Positions 13,601 through 25,770 are shown, numbered from the stretch's first letter. The stretch: 64,000 nucleotides of DNA from Nyssa sinensis (GCA_008638375.1 CM018038.1:15894515-15958514), one strand, 5' to 3'. Made by a program: numbers and translations. The notes: generated from the letters alone by a model not told the origin.

Positions 13601-13894
13601 AATTCTTCAGACATGTACGCTTTATGGTCCTTTTCTCCTTCTACATTGTGAATTCCTTGTGCATGTCTCACCTGTAGATATGGTAATAATAAGACCAAAT
13701 TTCCTTTGATGATGCAAAGGGAAAACCAAGAAAAAAGCATCCAGACCAAATATATCACAGCTTCAAATCCACAATCTTGAATTTTTCTACTGCTAAAAAT
13801 AGATTAAAAAAAATAATACAAACTTGACACAGACCAGGTGAATAGTTTTACAGCGGTGCAATGGGTACAAACTTTGACCTGCAGCAGCATCCAT
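8916..13894 (-). CDS. Phosphoglycerate mutase-like (histidine phosphatase) protein, nine exons, 284 aa
   Basis: Exons in coding order: 13894-13835, 13671-13564, 13178-13099, 11905-11743, 10788-10714, 10541-10453, 9729-9610, 9165-9121, 9030-8916. They sum to 855 nt with phases intact. The start is MDAAAGQSLYPLHRCKTIHL, matching the start of plant PGM-like proteins (At5g64460 type, from memory). The catalytic phosphoacceptor motif is RHAQG (His23). SPLLR (79-83), ELCRE (131-135) and VVTHSSF (second His206) complete the histidine-phosphatase pattern. Length is close to the family's usual length of about 280 residues. Real substrates of this plant clade are uncertain; it is not the glycolytic cofactor-independent enzyme. 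Intron 5 has a GC donor (GCAAGT), the others GT. The C-terminal tail is hydrophilic. No stop or frameshift is seen, so it looks functional. Confidence 0.92.
12805..12855. repeat. Perfect 15-bp inverted repeat in PGM-like intron 3
   Basis: ATGGGAAAGACTCAT at 12805-12819 is perfectly complemented by ATGAGTCTTTCCCAT at 12841-12855 across a 21-base loop. A further partial copy, GAGTCTTTCCCAT, lies near 12724-12738, followed by an AATAAGATCATGG phrase that is itself inverted at about 12818-12832. It lies deep in the intron between exons 3 and 4. Confidence 0.8.
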
Positions 13895-14237
13895 GTCTGC
13901 GAGTGGACATAAAAGAAATAATAGATTACTGAAAAACGGTAATCTGTAGAACAGCTTAGAAAATGCCAAATAAATAAAGAATCGTAATATTAGCACCAGG
14001 TAATTAATAATCATATGTTCCAATGCTGTGTTTAGAGACGAACAAAAAAATTCCATGAAGCCTTAAAGGAACCTTAGCTGGTCAAAGTGTAGAAGGCTGG
14101 AAGACAAAGATAGAAACAATACATCTGCTGGAACCTTCAGACAGCCCCGAGACATAACAAAATAAAGAGAAATGATTCATATAGGTAGGGGCTTTTGTGC
14201 ATGGGCAACAAAACCAAGTGCTGGCACACCAAAACTT

Positions 14238-15535
14238 TTAAAGAATTGAATCTAACCCAATGTCGTTAAAAGAGTGAAATGAGGGAAAATTTATTGCATA
14301 GCAAAGACAAGATAGTGGAATAAGACATTGATGGTAATAAATTATTACACTAACATGTGTCTTCTCCAAAAAAAAATGAAAAATGAAAGACATCCATTCC
14401 ACATTAAAAAGAAAGGAAGGAGTAGGAGGCTCTACATAGAATTCCAATTCACCATTTTTGCAATGGTGTTGCAGTATAAGACCAGAGAGAGCATATATGC
14501 ATACATCCATATTGAACAAACTTCTTTGTCTGAGTGGCATGGCCAAAATTTCTGAGACCCTCATCACAAGTTCATAAACAATTCCTGCCAAGCTAATGGC
14601 CCGAAATCTTTTAAGTCCACCTCCCCTCTTTTTTCAAAGATCAAAGTAATGAGAAAAACAGCAATCAAGCTTCTCCTAAATTCACCATATTCATAGTAGT
14701 GGTCCATCACTTCCATTAGGTCCTCCCTCACCGCATCCCCACAATAATGATAAAATTCCATAGTCATGCCATTTGAACTTGAAGCCTTGTCCCCATTCAA
14801 GAAATTTTTTTCTTTGATATGTAAAGAATGATTTCAATAAAAAAACACCAAAATAGGGGTGTGCCAATGTACACAAAAACCATAAAAAGGCTATACAACT
14901 ATAATTTCATGTCATTCAAAAACTCGACAAACATATCTATAACAAAAAAAGAAGTCCCTGAAATCCAAAAAAAGAGGGAGCTAAGAATTTTATGTTTTAA
15001 AGTCCATAAATCTCTCCAAACATCCCCATTCGACCTCTTCAATGAAAGGTCTCTCCACTCACTCCCTTATCCTTATTAGGGATGGACTTCAATCCTAATC
15101 TATCCAACTAGGATTATCTAACATGAGTCCCAATATATAACCTTTCATTAAACTACAAATTCCCGTACCAAACTCCTCAGCTCAACCCCACCCATGCAAC
15201 ACACAACCTATGTGATTGGTTACTGATGAGCATTGGCTAGCCTGTGGAAAATCTTATTATGCTTAACCCCCTTAAAAGATGACTCTAGATTTCTATCTCC
15301 AATTCGCTTCTTAAAGTAAGACTTCTTTTTCCGGTTCTCTTTTCTTGTCTTCCTTAGTGGCCAAATTTAAAAAGGACAAGTTTGTCTCCCATTCCTTCTC
15401 GTCAACCCCTCTATCTAACCTATGGCCCTAGCCTCCCTAATCTCTACATTATCAAACACCTCCTTGGTACATTTTCTCAAATCTGATTTTAGCAATCTTA
15501 ATTTCCTAGCCAAGATAAAACTTGGTGAACCCTAA
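14238..15535 (-). mobile_element. Degenerate LINE (L1-type) ORF2 remnant
   Basis: On the minus strand about 15535-15440 reads PSFILARKLRLLKSDLRK followed by KEVFDNVE, the linker between endonuclease and reverse transcriptase in plant L1 ORF2. Further on, 14800-14560 gives NGDKASSSNGMTMEF and then LIFEKRGEVDLKDFGPL, recognisable as the start of the RT domain (usual form GDKAPGPDGF and KKxGAxDLKDFRPI). Multiple stops and frame changes separate these pieces. It is a dead element 5' of the PGM-like coding start, probably in its 5' UTR intron or upstream region. Confidence 0.7.
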
Positions 15536-17124
15536 CTACATAAACTCTCTAGCAACCCCTTGGCAATTCCACAAAATCTTCCCTCATCCACATGTAATAG
15601 AGGACTTAAAGATGGTTTTGAAGATTGAAATTTCATATTTGGCATCTTACTTATTCCCCCCCTTTTTCTTCTTTTGAGGGCTTTAGTCTAAGCCTCCCCA
15701 TGGCTCATGAAATCTGAACTATATTTTCAGGAAATTGCAGAAATCTACTCTGAAATCAAAATTTGCAATTTTCAGCCTTGATTCGAGCATGAATCAGGTC
15801 CATCAATACTTGTAGCTATGGGATTCTTTACCCAGGTGACATCAATTCAATAGCATTAAACTCCAAAACTATTCACATTCTCACTTTAGAATACAAATGC
15901 TGCTTTGAATAGCCAAAGCTGCAGACTAAGCAACGCCAAGCTGATGACTGACTAGCATGTGAGGCCTTATCACAGCTATTTAGCATTATAAAATGGATCC
16001 CATTTTGCCACTCCAATAATTAAAAGCCACAACTAACAATGCACAAAAACAATATTAACTGGAAAAGTATAGTGAACTTCAACAGCAAGCATTTCCTAAC
16101 AACAACAACAACAACAATAATAATAATAATGGTCTTGCACCTATATGAAGCTTTAGAGTTTTGCTAAATATCACTTTCAACACAATGAATGAAATATCTC
16201 CCCATATGTGCCATGCCTCAACTAAAGAATGTTTTCCTTCTCAAATGGGACATACAGATATTGAAAAGTAGGTGAAATATATATATTCTGCGATTTAATA
16301 TAATAGTATGAATAGTTAAGAATTTAAATTATTGTCCAAAATATTATTCTTTTTTCATAGTGGCCAGCTTCAACCCCCAAAGTGGTATGGATAGGGATAG
16401 GTTTTCAAATTGTAACAATGAAACTAAGAATTGATACCTCCAAAGAGAAGATAACTTGTAGCAAGCAAACAGAGAGACAGAGATAGAGACAGAGACAGAG
16501 ACAGAGCGCTTCTTCTTTTCAATATGGTAAGTGTAACTAATGCAAACAAAGTGGTTGTGGACACTGAAAGTATAAGTAATTCAAGTCACTGTTTTGTCTT
16601 TATACATCTCTTTTTTGTAATGTTAAATTAATTTTTATCTGTATTAGTTTTACAAACCAGATGTTATATGAAAGACATTTTGCTGATAAAATTGTATCAG
16701 ATTTTTATATTGATCTGCTAATCCATATATGCTTGTCAATGTGAATCTTTGTTATAGGTTTTCTACATATAATAGATCAAGTAGGCCCATCTTTCTTGCA
16801 AAACTATGCAAGTCCCTATAGCAGAGTCACCATGTACCTTTCACTAATGATTATTATAACAGTACAAAATGATGAATACTGTAGTATGTTCAAGGCCTAT
16901 TCCTGTATCTATGAATGTTGTACTACTTAAGAACACCACAAACTCCATCATGCATACATAAATACATATATATGTATTAATTCTGATAATAAATTGTAAA
17001 TCTTCTCCCTCTGCAAGACAAACTAAATCCGAAATTGCGCAGAAACGCTTGGTTCAACCGTTCAAATTAATCATACACAAACCATCACGAGATAGTCGAA
17101 GAAATCTCACATTACCAACATATT
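15536..17124. other. Non-coding stretch upstream of PGM-like coding exons
   Basis: No gene signature is seen. It contains (CAA)n/(TAA)n near 16100-16131 and a (GACAGA)n microsatellite at about 16470-16505. If the candidate 5' UTR exon near 17.6-17.76 kb is right, this is part of a long 5' UTR intron of the PGM-like gene. Confidence 0.45.
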
Positions 17125-17332
17125 TGTTGGAATGTCCCACATCGTTCATTTATGACCCCTATGTGCGGTTTATAAGGCTCGGCCTATGTGCGGTTTATGG
17201 CCAGGCCAATGTGCGGTTTTCGTTCATTAATTCTGTTGGAAATCTCACATTACCAACATATTCTTTTCCTCTTCTTAATAACTGAATTTTAAGGAAATGA
17301 ATGGCCAGGCCTTACAACTGATATCAGAGCCA
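17125..17332 (+). mobile_element. LTR remnant (TRIM-like, 192 bp) with primer-binding site
   Basis: TGTTGGAATGTCCCACATCG at 17125 is a common plant LTR start. The sequence runs to CTTACA at 17316, then after two bases comes TGATATCAGAGCCA (17319-17332), one change from the initiator-tRNA-Met primer site TGGTATCAGAGCC. CGGTTTAT/TGTGCGG phrases repeat inside. A partial copy of its GGAAATCTCACATTACCAAC phrase lies on either side (17100, 17235). No second LTR is seen, so it is truncated. Confidence 0.5.
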
Positions 17333-17616
17333 GATTGGACTAGTCTTCAGGTTTTAAAGAGATGAATGTTCACTCAAGAGAACAAAAACAATCCTGATTT
17401 CAAAATAAGGCCGGGCCTTACAAGTGTATTTCAATTTTCAACATTCAAGAGAACAAAAACATTCGTGATTTCAAAATAATTCAGATCAGGGTTGCCATGT
17501 ACTGAAGATCAATCAATCAAACAAAAATTTCCACCGAGATTCAAAACCAAATCAATAGCATAGATCAACATACAAAATTATATAGAGAGAATAGTATGGA
17601 CTATGGATATCATTAC

Positions 17617-17763
17617 AGAAACAGAGGAAGAACAGAGAAAGCAGGACGAATTGAAGGTGATGGTCGTCGCGGGACACTGGCGTGCTCCGGCTGTTACTCG
17701 GTCCCTCAACCTCACCGGCCAAATCCCGTCACTGATCTCTCTTCCTTGAACTGCAAATATGTG
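17617..17763 (-). promoter_or_regulatory. Candidate first 5' UTR exon of the PGM-like gene, split from its promoter by a hAT insertion
   Basis: This is the only GC-rich, low-repeat stretch upstream of the PGM-like coding start. On the minus strand a GTAATG donor-like site follows at about 17617. Across the hAT element, the sequence at about 18505-18520 reads TTATTTATAATC on the minus strand, a possible TATA box. It also contains a 108-codon + frame, which crosses the hAT terminus and has no similarity. No transcript evidence is available, so this is inference from composition and position. Confidence 0.25.
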
Positions 17764-17771
17764 GTTTCAAA

Positions 17772-18472
17772 TAGGGTGCAAACTAAAAGAACTGTTCATG
17801 AACAGCTCGGGTTCGATTGGACTCGTTCAAACTTAGTTCAATTAATAAACAAGTCGACGTCGAGCTTAAATTTGGGCTCATTTAATAAACGAGCCAAGCC
17901 GAGTCAAAAGAAGATTTGACTCATCAAACTCGTGAACAAACTCGTTTAAACTCGTTGAAGCTCGGCTCGACTCGTGGCTCGTGTCTTGGCTCATGTGACT
18001 CGTTTTTTTATAGTATAAATATTTCATATTTTTCTGCTTTAAGGGTTTCTTCAAGAATATTATTGATCAATGTTTTCTATTTGTTTAATCTCTAGACTTT
18101 AGTTATATGGTATTGGTATATAATGAATTTTTCTTCTTGAAAAAATCATAGTAAAATTTTCAAGTTGTGTTAATTTATTCAATGAGTTGTATTTTTTTTT
18201 TTTTAATTATATGAAAATGACATAATTTCTATTCAATTGAACACAAAAAAAAAAAATTTGAGTAACTCGAGTTCGAGCTTGAATGAGGCTCGTTTATTTT
18301 TTCGAGCCGAGTTGAGTTCGAGCTCGAGCTTGACAATCCATCAACGAGTCGAGTTCGATCATACATTTAAGCTCGAATTGAGTTTCGAGTCGAGTCGAAC
18401 CATACTGTAATTATTCACGAGCCAAGTACAAACATCAAATACTCGGCTCAACTTTGCTCGTTTGCACCCCTA
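17772..18472. mobile_element. Non-autonomous hAT element 1, 701 bp, exact 8-bp target duplication
   Basis: Left end TAGGGTGCAAAC; right end, read in reverse, TAGGGGTGCAAAC. The flanks are an exact 8-bp direct repeat GTTTCAAA at 17764-17771 and 18473-18480, the length diagnostic of hAT insertion. The interior is full of CTCG/GAGC-rich phrases (ACTCGTTTAAACTCG, TCGAGCTTGAA) in both orientations, giving long inverted similarity between the two halves. There is no transposase frame. Confidence 0.85.
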
Positions 18473-18635
18473 GTTTCAAAGATAGTGACGTGAAACCAGT
18501 AAAATGAGATTATAAATAAATTCAGGCAACGGGATTGTTTTGGACCAGTTTCGTGGGCTGAGCCCAACCGCCAATTGGGCGACTAATTGGCTTTCCTTGG
18601 ACTTCGTTTGATGACCCTTTGCCATGACTCAACTG

Positions 18636-19114
18636 TAGGGCAACAACTCAGGCGATCCGACTCAAAATTTTTTAAGTTTGAGCAATTATTTTAAATTTTA
18701 AAACTGGGCTGAGGTTAAAAAACTTAAAATCGAGTTCATTTTGGGCTGGGCTTGGGTTCAAGCATGAGTAAATCGAGCTAAGCCTGACCTTGACCCTGAT
18801 TCTTATTATATATTTTTTAATATAAAAATTTTAAATCATTTGATTAATAATAAAATACATTTTCATCATTTATTTACATACATATCTTTTGTTTTATTGC
18901 TAAGTTTTAATGCTTCAAGGCGATAGATTTTTATAGTTATATACAACATATAAAAATAGATGAAATAGTTGTTAGTTTTCATTGACAATTGAAAATTTTT
19001 CGATTCGGGTTTGAGTGCTAAAGCTCCGGCCAACTTAGAATTAATTGTCATAGAACTTAAGTTAAACTTGGATATGTCTCAAACCAAACCTAACCCATCC
19101 GAGTGGCACCCTTA
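18636..19114. mobile_element. Degenerate hAT-like element 2, 479 bp
   Basis: Left end TAGGGCAACAACTCAGGCGATCC and right end, in reverse, TAAGGGTGCCACTCGGATGGG are partly matching TIR-like termini. Flanking 8-mers CTCAACTG (18628-18635) and CTTAATTG (19115-19122) agree at six of eight positions. The interior shares GGGCTGGGCTTGGG and GAGTAAATCGAGC phrases typical of this style of element. An older insertion is the likely reading; chance is possible. Confidence 0.45.
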
Positions 19115-19130
19115 CTTAATTGTGCCCACC

Positions 19131-20514
19131 TAGGTCTGTAAATGGGCCAGGTTTGATCTGGCCCGACCCAGATCCGTTAATAAGACCCGATTCAGACCCA
19201 TTAAAAATCAATTAAATGGGTCGGGTATAGATCTGTTGGATAATACCCGTTAAAGATCCGACCTGCTAATCATTAACAAGCACACACACACACACACATA
19301 CACACACTCTCTCTCTAATATAATATTGAAGTTCGAGTATTTAACCTCTTAACAAAATTACTACACATATATATATACATACATACATACATAAAAGTTA
19401 GAGAGAGAGAGAGAGTCTCTCTGTGAAGTTGTCATCGTCAACCTTCTAGCACCGTCTTATGCTATGAAAATGTTTTGAAAATCACTTTATGGAATTGTTT
19501 CATGAATCTAGCTATTAATATTCGATTCCATTGAATGATCATTCCATTAAAAATTATTATAATCATTCTTTTGTCTTAGATGAGTAATCTTTATTTCATT
19601 TTATGTCATTTTTATTCAATTTCCTATTATATTTAGGAGTAAGGAAACTTTTTGTAGGCCTAAATTCTTGATAAAAATTAAAAGATTTATAGATGACAAT
19701 TATTGTCATTTTATCATTCATTATGTGTTCGATCGTAAGAACAAAATATAGAATAATAGTGACTATAACATGAAACAGTTTCAATCAACAATGACATAAC
19801 TGAGACCAATAAAATATTTTCTTTATAAAGTCAAATTGGACTACTCCAAATAGAAAATTTTAGCTCCTAATTTTTTTTTGCAAACGGGTTGGGTTTTGGA
19901 GTCAGAGACCCGAATCCAGACCCTCTAAGACCCGCCTTAACTAGACCCAGACCCAGATCCGATCGTAAGAACGAAATATACAAATAATAGTGACTGTCAC
20001 ATGAAACAATTTCAATCAACAATGACATAACTGGGCCAATAAGATCTTTTCTTTATAAAGTCAAGTTGGACTTACTCCAAATAAAAAATTTTAGCTCCCA
20101 ATTTTTTTTTTTGTAAACGGGTCGGGTTTTGGAGTCGGAGACCCGAATCCAAACCCTCTAAGACCCTCCTCAACTAGACCCAGACCCAGATCCTATCGTA
20201 AAAATGAAATATACAAATAATAGTGACTATTACATGAAACAGTTTCAATCAACAATGACATAATTGGGGCCAATAAAATATTTTCTTTATAAAGTCAAAT
20301 TGGACTACTTCAAATAGAAAATTTTAGCTCCCAATTTTTTTTTTGCAAACGGGTCAGGTTTTGGAGTTGGAGACCCGGATCCAGCGGATTTGGGTCTGGG
20401 TCTAGTTGAAGCGGGTCTTAGAGGGTCTGGATTCAGGTCTGGCTCGTTTAAACTTGGTGGGTTTGGGTCCGAATCTTAGAAGATATACCCAAACCTGGCC
20501 CGTTGACAAGCCTA
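19131..20514. mobile_element. Non-autonomous hAT element 3, 1384 bp, exact 8-bp target duplication
   Basis: Left end TAGGTCTGTAAATGGGCCAG; right end, in reverse, TAGGCTTGTCAACGGGCCAG. The exact 8-bp direct repeats TGCCCACC lie at 19123-19130 and 20515-20522. The left target duplication directly abuts that of hAT-like element 2. Subterminal regions carry repeated GACCCAGATCCG-type phrases in opposite orientations. The middle holds CA, CT and GA microsatellites (19280-19420) and a three-unit tandem array. No transposase frame is seen. Confidence 0.88.
19731..20395. repeat. Tandem array, three units of about 230 bp, inside hAT element 3
   Basis: Units start at about 19731, 19960 and 20196 with GATCGTAAGAAC or the variant TATCGTAAAAAT. 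Each continues through ATGAAACAGTTTCAATCAAC, TTCTTTATAAAGTCAA and an A/T run before a GGGTTTTGGAGT phrase. Units differ by scattered substitutions. The third runs into the right subterminal region. Confidence 0.85.
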
Positions 20515-20522
20515 TGCCCACC

Positions 20523-21379
20523 TCTCTAAAATAGGCCCCCATATGAGGGAGGTGGGAACGATTAGGTGGACATTAAAACATTTTCTCTTTTTGCTATGGA
20601 TGATGATAGTGTGCTGAATTAATTTACTGTATTATATTGATTGACAGGTTGACAGTAGTGTTTCGCACTCCATAAGTACAATTTTTTTTTTATACAACAA
20701 TGTGAAAAGGAAGAAACAAATTCATGCTAATTACTTGAGGAGTGGATACTTGCATCATTTGCATAGAATCTCCGGTCCTCCATAAGTACAAGTTATGATG
20801 TAAAGATTACAACCGCAAGGTAAGCATGAATAGGATTTGGTTCCTCTCCATTACTTAGATGTATGACATATTATTTATCATTTAATTACTTTTTGGCAAA
20901 TGCATGATGTCACTTAAATTCAAACTCATGTTGAGAAAATTGAGAGAAAAATATAATGGAGAAGATCCTAATTCTAGATAGTAAATTGAAGGATGAAATG
21001 GTCATTTTTAAATTCATCTTATAACTGTGTTTTCATAATGTATTTAACATAAGTGGAGGACGACTATTCCCATGTATGAATATTTATTCTTTGTCTCATA
21101 ATTTGTAGAATAAGATTTAAAAAATACATAAAAAAATTATACACATACTTAAACAAAAAAGAGATGCCTTCTTAAAAATTAAATTAATTATTAGAAGGTC
21201 TCTCAAAATAAGTGTCAAAAGAAGTGTCTATAAGCTAAGGTTTCAGAGAAAACATGATAACCCCAAAAGTCTCTCAACTTTGAAGTGAAAAAGTTTTGAT
21301 AAGTATTGATTTTAAATAGTGTAGTGAGGCCCATTTCTCTTTATGCTTTGATACTGGGTATAAACTGACTTTATGCCTG
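20523..21379. other. Unannotated spacer before the large LTR element
   Basis: AT-rich non-coding sequence. I see no gene, terminal repeat or poly(A) tail. A GATACAACAATGTG-like phrase near 20690 has a diverged relative at about 50052, hinting at another scattered repeat. Confidence 0.4.
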
Positions 21380-21384
21380 TTATG

Positions 21385-24300
21385 CGTAACGTCTCGACCC
21401 AATTAAGTGGAGCAGTTAAGGATAATGATGATTATCATAATATAATATACTTATTAACCATAGGCAATTCTACTTAAGACTAGTAGTCCGTAAATATGGA
21501 AGCAAAAGTATAAATAAGAACATCTAGTTCTAAATTGAAAGCAATCAACTTAAGAATGCAAATTTAATGGCAAATGTCATAACTTGATAACAAGTTACGA
21601 TTAGTGTTAATCAATGATTAATACATGAGTAGTTATGAAAAATTAGTGCACAAAGTTCATTTAAGCAAGACTAGTATGATACATGAATGAGGCGTGTTTA
21701 ATCAAGATTATTCCAAAATTATAATAAAATTTTGGGAATAATTAAAGTGCGATAAAATACACTAAAATAAGACCAGTAATACATAGATAAAGTATGCTAA
21801 ATCAAGAAGTCTTGCGGGAATTCCAAGGGACATTTATCATATTTAAAAATACAAAGTTTGGGATTTTATGAAATACAATAAATATGCAATATAGTGCATA
21901 AAAAGAGAAAAAAGAACGAAAAGACCCAAAAGTGCTCCCACCAAGTCTTAAACTTTGCACCTTATGCAAGCAAATGTTAAGTCTTTAAAAAAAATGTCAA
22001 CTAGGTTGCATCACTTTTGTGCTATGAAACCCAATTAAAATGTATATACACAACAATATGTAATTATGGCTGCATACAAAAGCTGAAGTGTCATCACCCC
22101 ATTGGACCCAAGCCTCAACCAACCAAATTTCATGCAGCCAAGGCCCCATAATGTTTATACATGCTTGAGTGTATATAGGGTAGAACAGACTTGTGTGTGC
22201 ATGTATGTGTATTATGTCAGCTAGAGAAAGAGAGAGGAAATCTAGAGAGAGGAATGAGACAAACTAGAGAGAGAAGGAGAAGAAGAAAGAGAGAACCAGT
22301 TGCATGTAGCTTCTGGAATCCCAAAAAAAGGAAGCAAGAACATAAGAAATAAGGAAGAAAAGGACTGGAAGAAGGGGGACCGAAAGCTAGAAAGAGAAAA
22401 TGAGAGAATAGCCAAAAAAATCAAAATTCGGGCAAGTTAAGGTTACGCCATCTTTTCAGTTCGATTTTTGAAGTTATTTTGAGTATATTTGTCATGGAAA
22501 GTAAGCTTAAAAAGGCCAGAAACCCATGCATGCAAACAACCCTCCATTGATGAGCTTTGAAACAAGCTTAATGAAAATACTTGAATTAAAATGAACCTTG
22601 AGTATCAAGACTTAATGAAAACAAAAAAAAGCGAACAATGCAAGAAAAATCAGAACAAATGGTGTCGGGATGAGCTAGAACTAGGAGATCACAGTCACGA
22701 CTATGAAAATCAATGGAAGAGTTTAAATTCATTTTTTTCTTCCTGTTTTAAGAATGAAAAAGAAAGCCTTAGAGGTCCCAGAAACCCATAGGAAGAAAAA
22801 TGAGCTCAGGATACATAGTAAAACTCTATGAAATAGAAAAAATAATCACTCGCCAGAAAGTCGGGCCCTCACTGGAGCCGACTGTAACATTCTATTTCAA
22901 CAGCTAAAATTATATAAAATTAATTTTTGAAGATGGATATGGAATCTCCATGGAAAAAGGGATTGAACCTCGTCAGAATTTTTATTGGAAAACAATTGAC
23001 GATGGTTGCCGGCGTCAGAGAAGGGGACCGGAACCCTCGCCAAAAAAATGAAAGAGATGATCACTGTATGGGTCGGGTCTCGGGTTGGATCTCGGGCCAG
23101 GTCTTGACCGAATATTTAAATGGATTTGAGTTTATTGAAACGACGTCGTTTTGACCTTAGGAATAAAAAAAAAAGTTATAATAAAAGGGCTGACGTCATG
23201 ATGACGTTAGCATGACACCATGAACCAAACATAACTAGTTGGTTCTTAACCCTATTGGACCGGTTCACTTGGAACCTAACTAAACTGACGGTTTATTTTA
23301 AAACTTTTCTGAAACAATATTTTGACCCCCAGTAGTTTTGGTTAATTACAAATTGACCCTAGAACTTTTTATTAATTGCGAAATGGCCCAAGAAATTAAT
23401 TAAATATTGATTTTAAATTCTTTTAATTATAAGAGAAATTACCAAAATACATTTAAGTCAAAAATAGGCCAAATGAGGGCCAATTAAAATGAAATAAGAG
23501 TCTAACCCAATGCTTTTAGGCATTCCGAACTTAACGATAGGGTCCGATTTGTGAAACTAGATCCCAAAAAATATGAACGGGGAAACTGAAATAATTATAA
23601 TTATGTCGTAATGATCAATTAAGCTATCAATTAGACTCCAATGACTATGAAAATACATACCTTAGCATTTTAGGACATTCCGGACCCAATGACATGATCC
23701 ATTTTGTGAAACGAAATTTCAAAAATATAGACACATGAAATATCATAATTACCATTTTGCCCTAATGATAGGATCCATTTTGTAAAACGAAGTTTCGAAT
23801 ATATAGACACATGAAATTTCATAATTACCATTTTGCCCTTAGTAATCCAAAAGCCAGTTAAATGTCAGAAATGACATATTTTGACTTTATTTGACATTCC
23901 GGACTCAACGGTGGAGTCTATTTTAGCAAATAAAGTACCAAAAAATGTGACATGTGAAAGTATAAAATTATAAAAATACCCCTAAGCTTAATATAAGCCA
24001 CAAATAAGCTAATTAAAACCCGGTAACAAATTAAAAAATGAAGAATACGTTCTTAAGACTTAATAAAGTTACCAGAAATGTATAGATGAAATTAAAAGGT
24101 CCACGTAAATGTTACAATGGCTGACTGGACTCACAAATGAAGTTTAAATACGTAAATTGTGTAAGAAGTAATATGGGACGTTAAGAGCGTAAATTACCAT
24201 TATGCCTTTAAATGTCCAAATAAGCTATAAAGCATAAGGAATCCTAAAATTGAAAAATTTAGAATCTGTTAATCAATTAGATTAAGTTCAAAAGAACTTA

Positions 24301-25770
24301 AAACACTAAATAAAGATGCTTAGAATGAGAATGAATACTAATTCACTATACAATATATTTTTTATCCATGATTATAGAATCACCCAAATAATAGAAAAAT
24401 GGAACAAGGCTATGGGATAACTACTATGGTACCAGTATGAGAATGCAATGCTAAGAACCCAATGTAAGTAAACCCGAACTCTAATATGTGAATTTCTACT
24501 TTGTCAACGTGGCCTACTTGTATAGCTGCCAATTATTGTTTCTTGAAATGGTATATCTGTAATTGCTTCAAGTCCACAAACCATTTATTACTGTGTTTTT
24601 CATTATTTAAAAACTTGTGATTCATTAATATCCTATTTGTTGTGAACATCTATGAGTCTTTTGACTCTTTGACTATATATTATCTTTGTGATCATTGTGA
24701 TTCCTTTTGTTGTGGACTTTTGTAACCTATGTATATATTCATACATTGTGGAATCCTTTGCTAATAACATTATTTGTGAGTACATGGGGTTGTGTCTATC
24801 ACAATGTCCATCTTGATTCTTTAGATGTTGATGACCTATAAGTCGGTGCTTAGGAATGATACCCAACACTTACTCCTGACGTGGACATGATTATTTGATA
24901 AAAACTCTTAGTACTATTCAAGAAAACCTAGAAATGAGTGGCGAACCTGAATGAGTGTTGTTTGGGGGTAGCTAGGCCCTATTTGTTGATAGCATTTATT
25001 AGACTCAATTTTTATATGTTAGATTCCACACCATTTGTTGATTGATAATGCCATCTTTGAATGTGAAATACGCTTTTGAGGTTTACCTTTGTATCCGATT
25101 TGAATCTCTTTGATTTGGGCAGTTAAACACTATATGTTGATAAATTGTTCTTGTTGACTTGCTTAGTTATTCTTATCGCATTGCGAACTCTTTGTGAATT
25201 ATGTTATTTTGGGCCTGATGGCCAATCCCTTCGAACTTGAAACCCTATAATTATTCTCTTGTTATACACCCTTGTGTAACCTATGGCAGAGTGAAGGATT
25301 TACTCACTGAGCTAAGTTAGCTCACTTTAGAATTATAACAATTTTTTAGGTAACACAATACACAAAAAATGCAATGATGGTGACTAATGGATCTAGTGAT
25401 GTACTTGTGGGTAATGTTGATGATGTATAGCTTCAAGCCTTAATTTGTGTATATATATATATATATATATATCTTGTAAGGTTAATTTTAATATTAGATA
25501 GTGTGACATAGTGACACTAGAAATGATATTAGATCTGAATAGTGATTTATGATGATGGAAATTATATTTGGAGATAATTTGATTGATGACTGTTAAAGTT
25601 TGATTTGTTATCAGATGAGTTGCATATGTGTAGCTTTCGCATTTGCTTAAAAAGAAAGAAAAGAATTTATCACTCTTTGGTGCAATTCATTTGATTTTGT
25701 ACGGTCTGTCTGAGTGACAGTGTCGATCGCTGGCCCCTAATCCTCATAGGTTGGGTTTTGGGTCGTGATA
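21385..25770 (+). repeat. 5' LTR of the large retrotransposon, 4386 bp
   Basis: It ends GGGTCGTGATA (CA expected, mutated to TA) just before the primer site. The segment 22691-24330 aligns by eye with 27155-28687, and 24031-25770 with 40615-42322. It contains a 76-bp tandem duplication (about 23692-23842) that the 3' copy lacks, and a (TA)n tract at 25449-25472 that is short in the 3' copy. Open frames inside (22591-22791, 22927-23154, 24633-24869) have no similarity and are not genes. Confidence 0.75.

Noticed and set aside
8916..17763. Reading the PGM-like region as two genes because of the LINE remnant
   Set aside because: All nine coding exons below 13894 join in phase into a full-length family member, and nothing coding other than the LINE is seen above it.
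17596..17919. 108-codon + frame starting MDYGYHYRNRG
   Set aside because: It runs over the left terminus of hAT element 1 and its target duplication, has no recognised domain, and its second half is transposon repeat.
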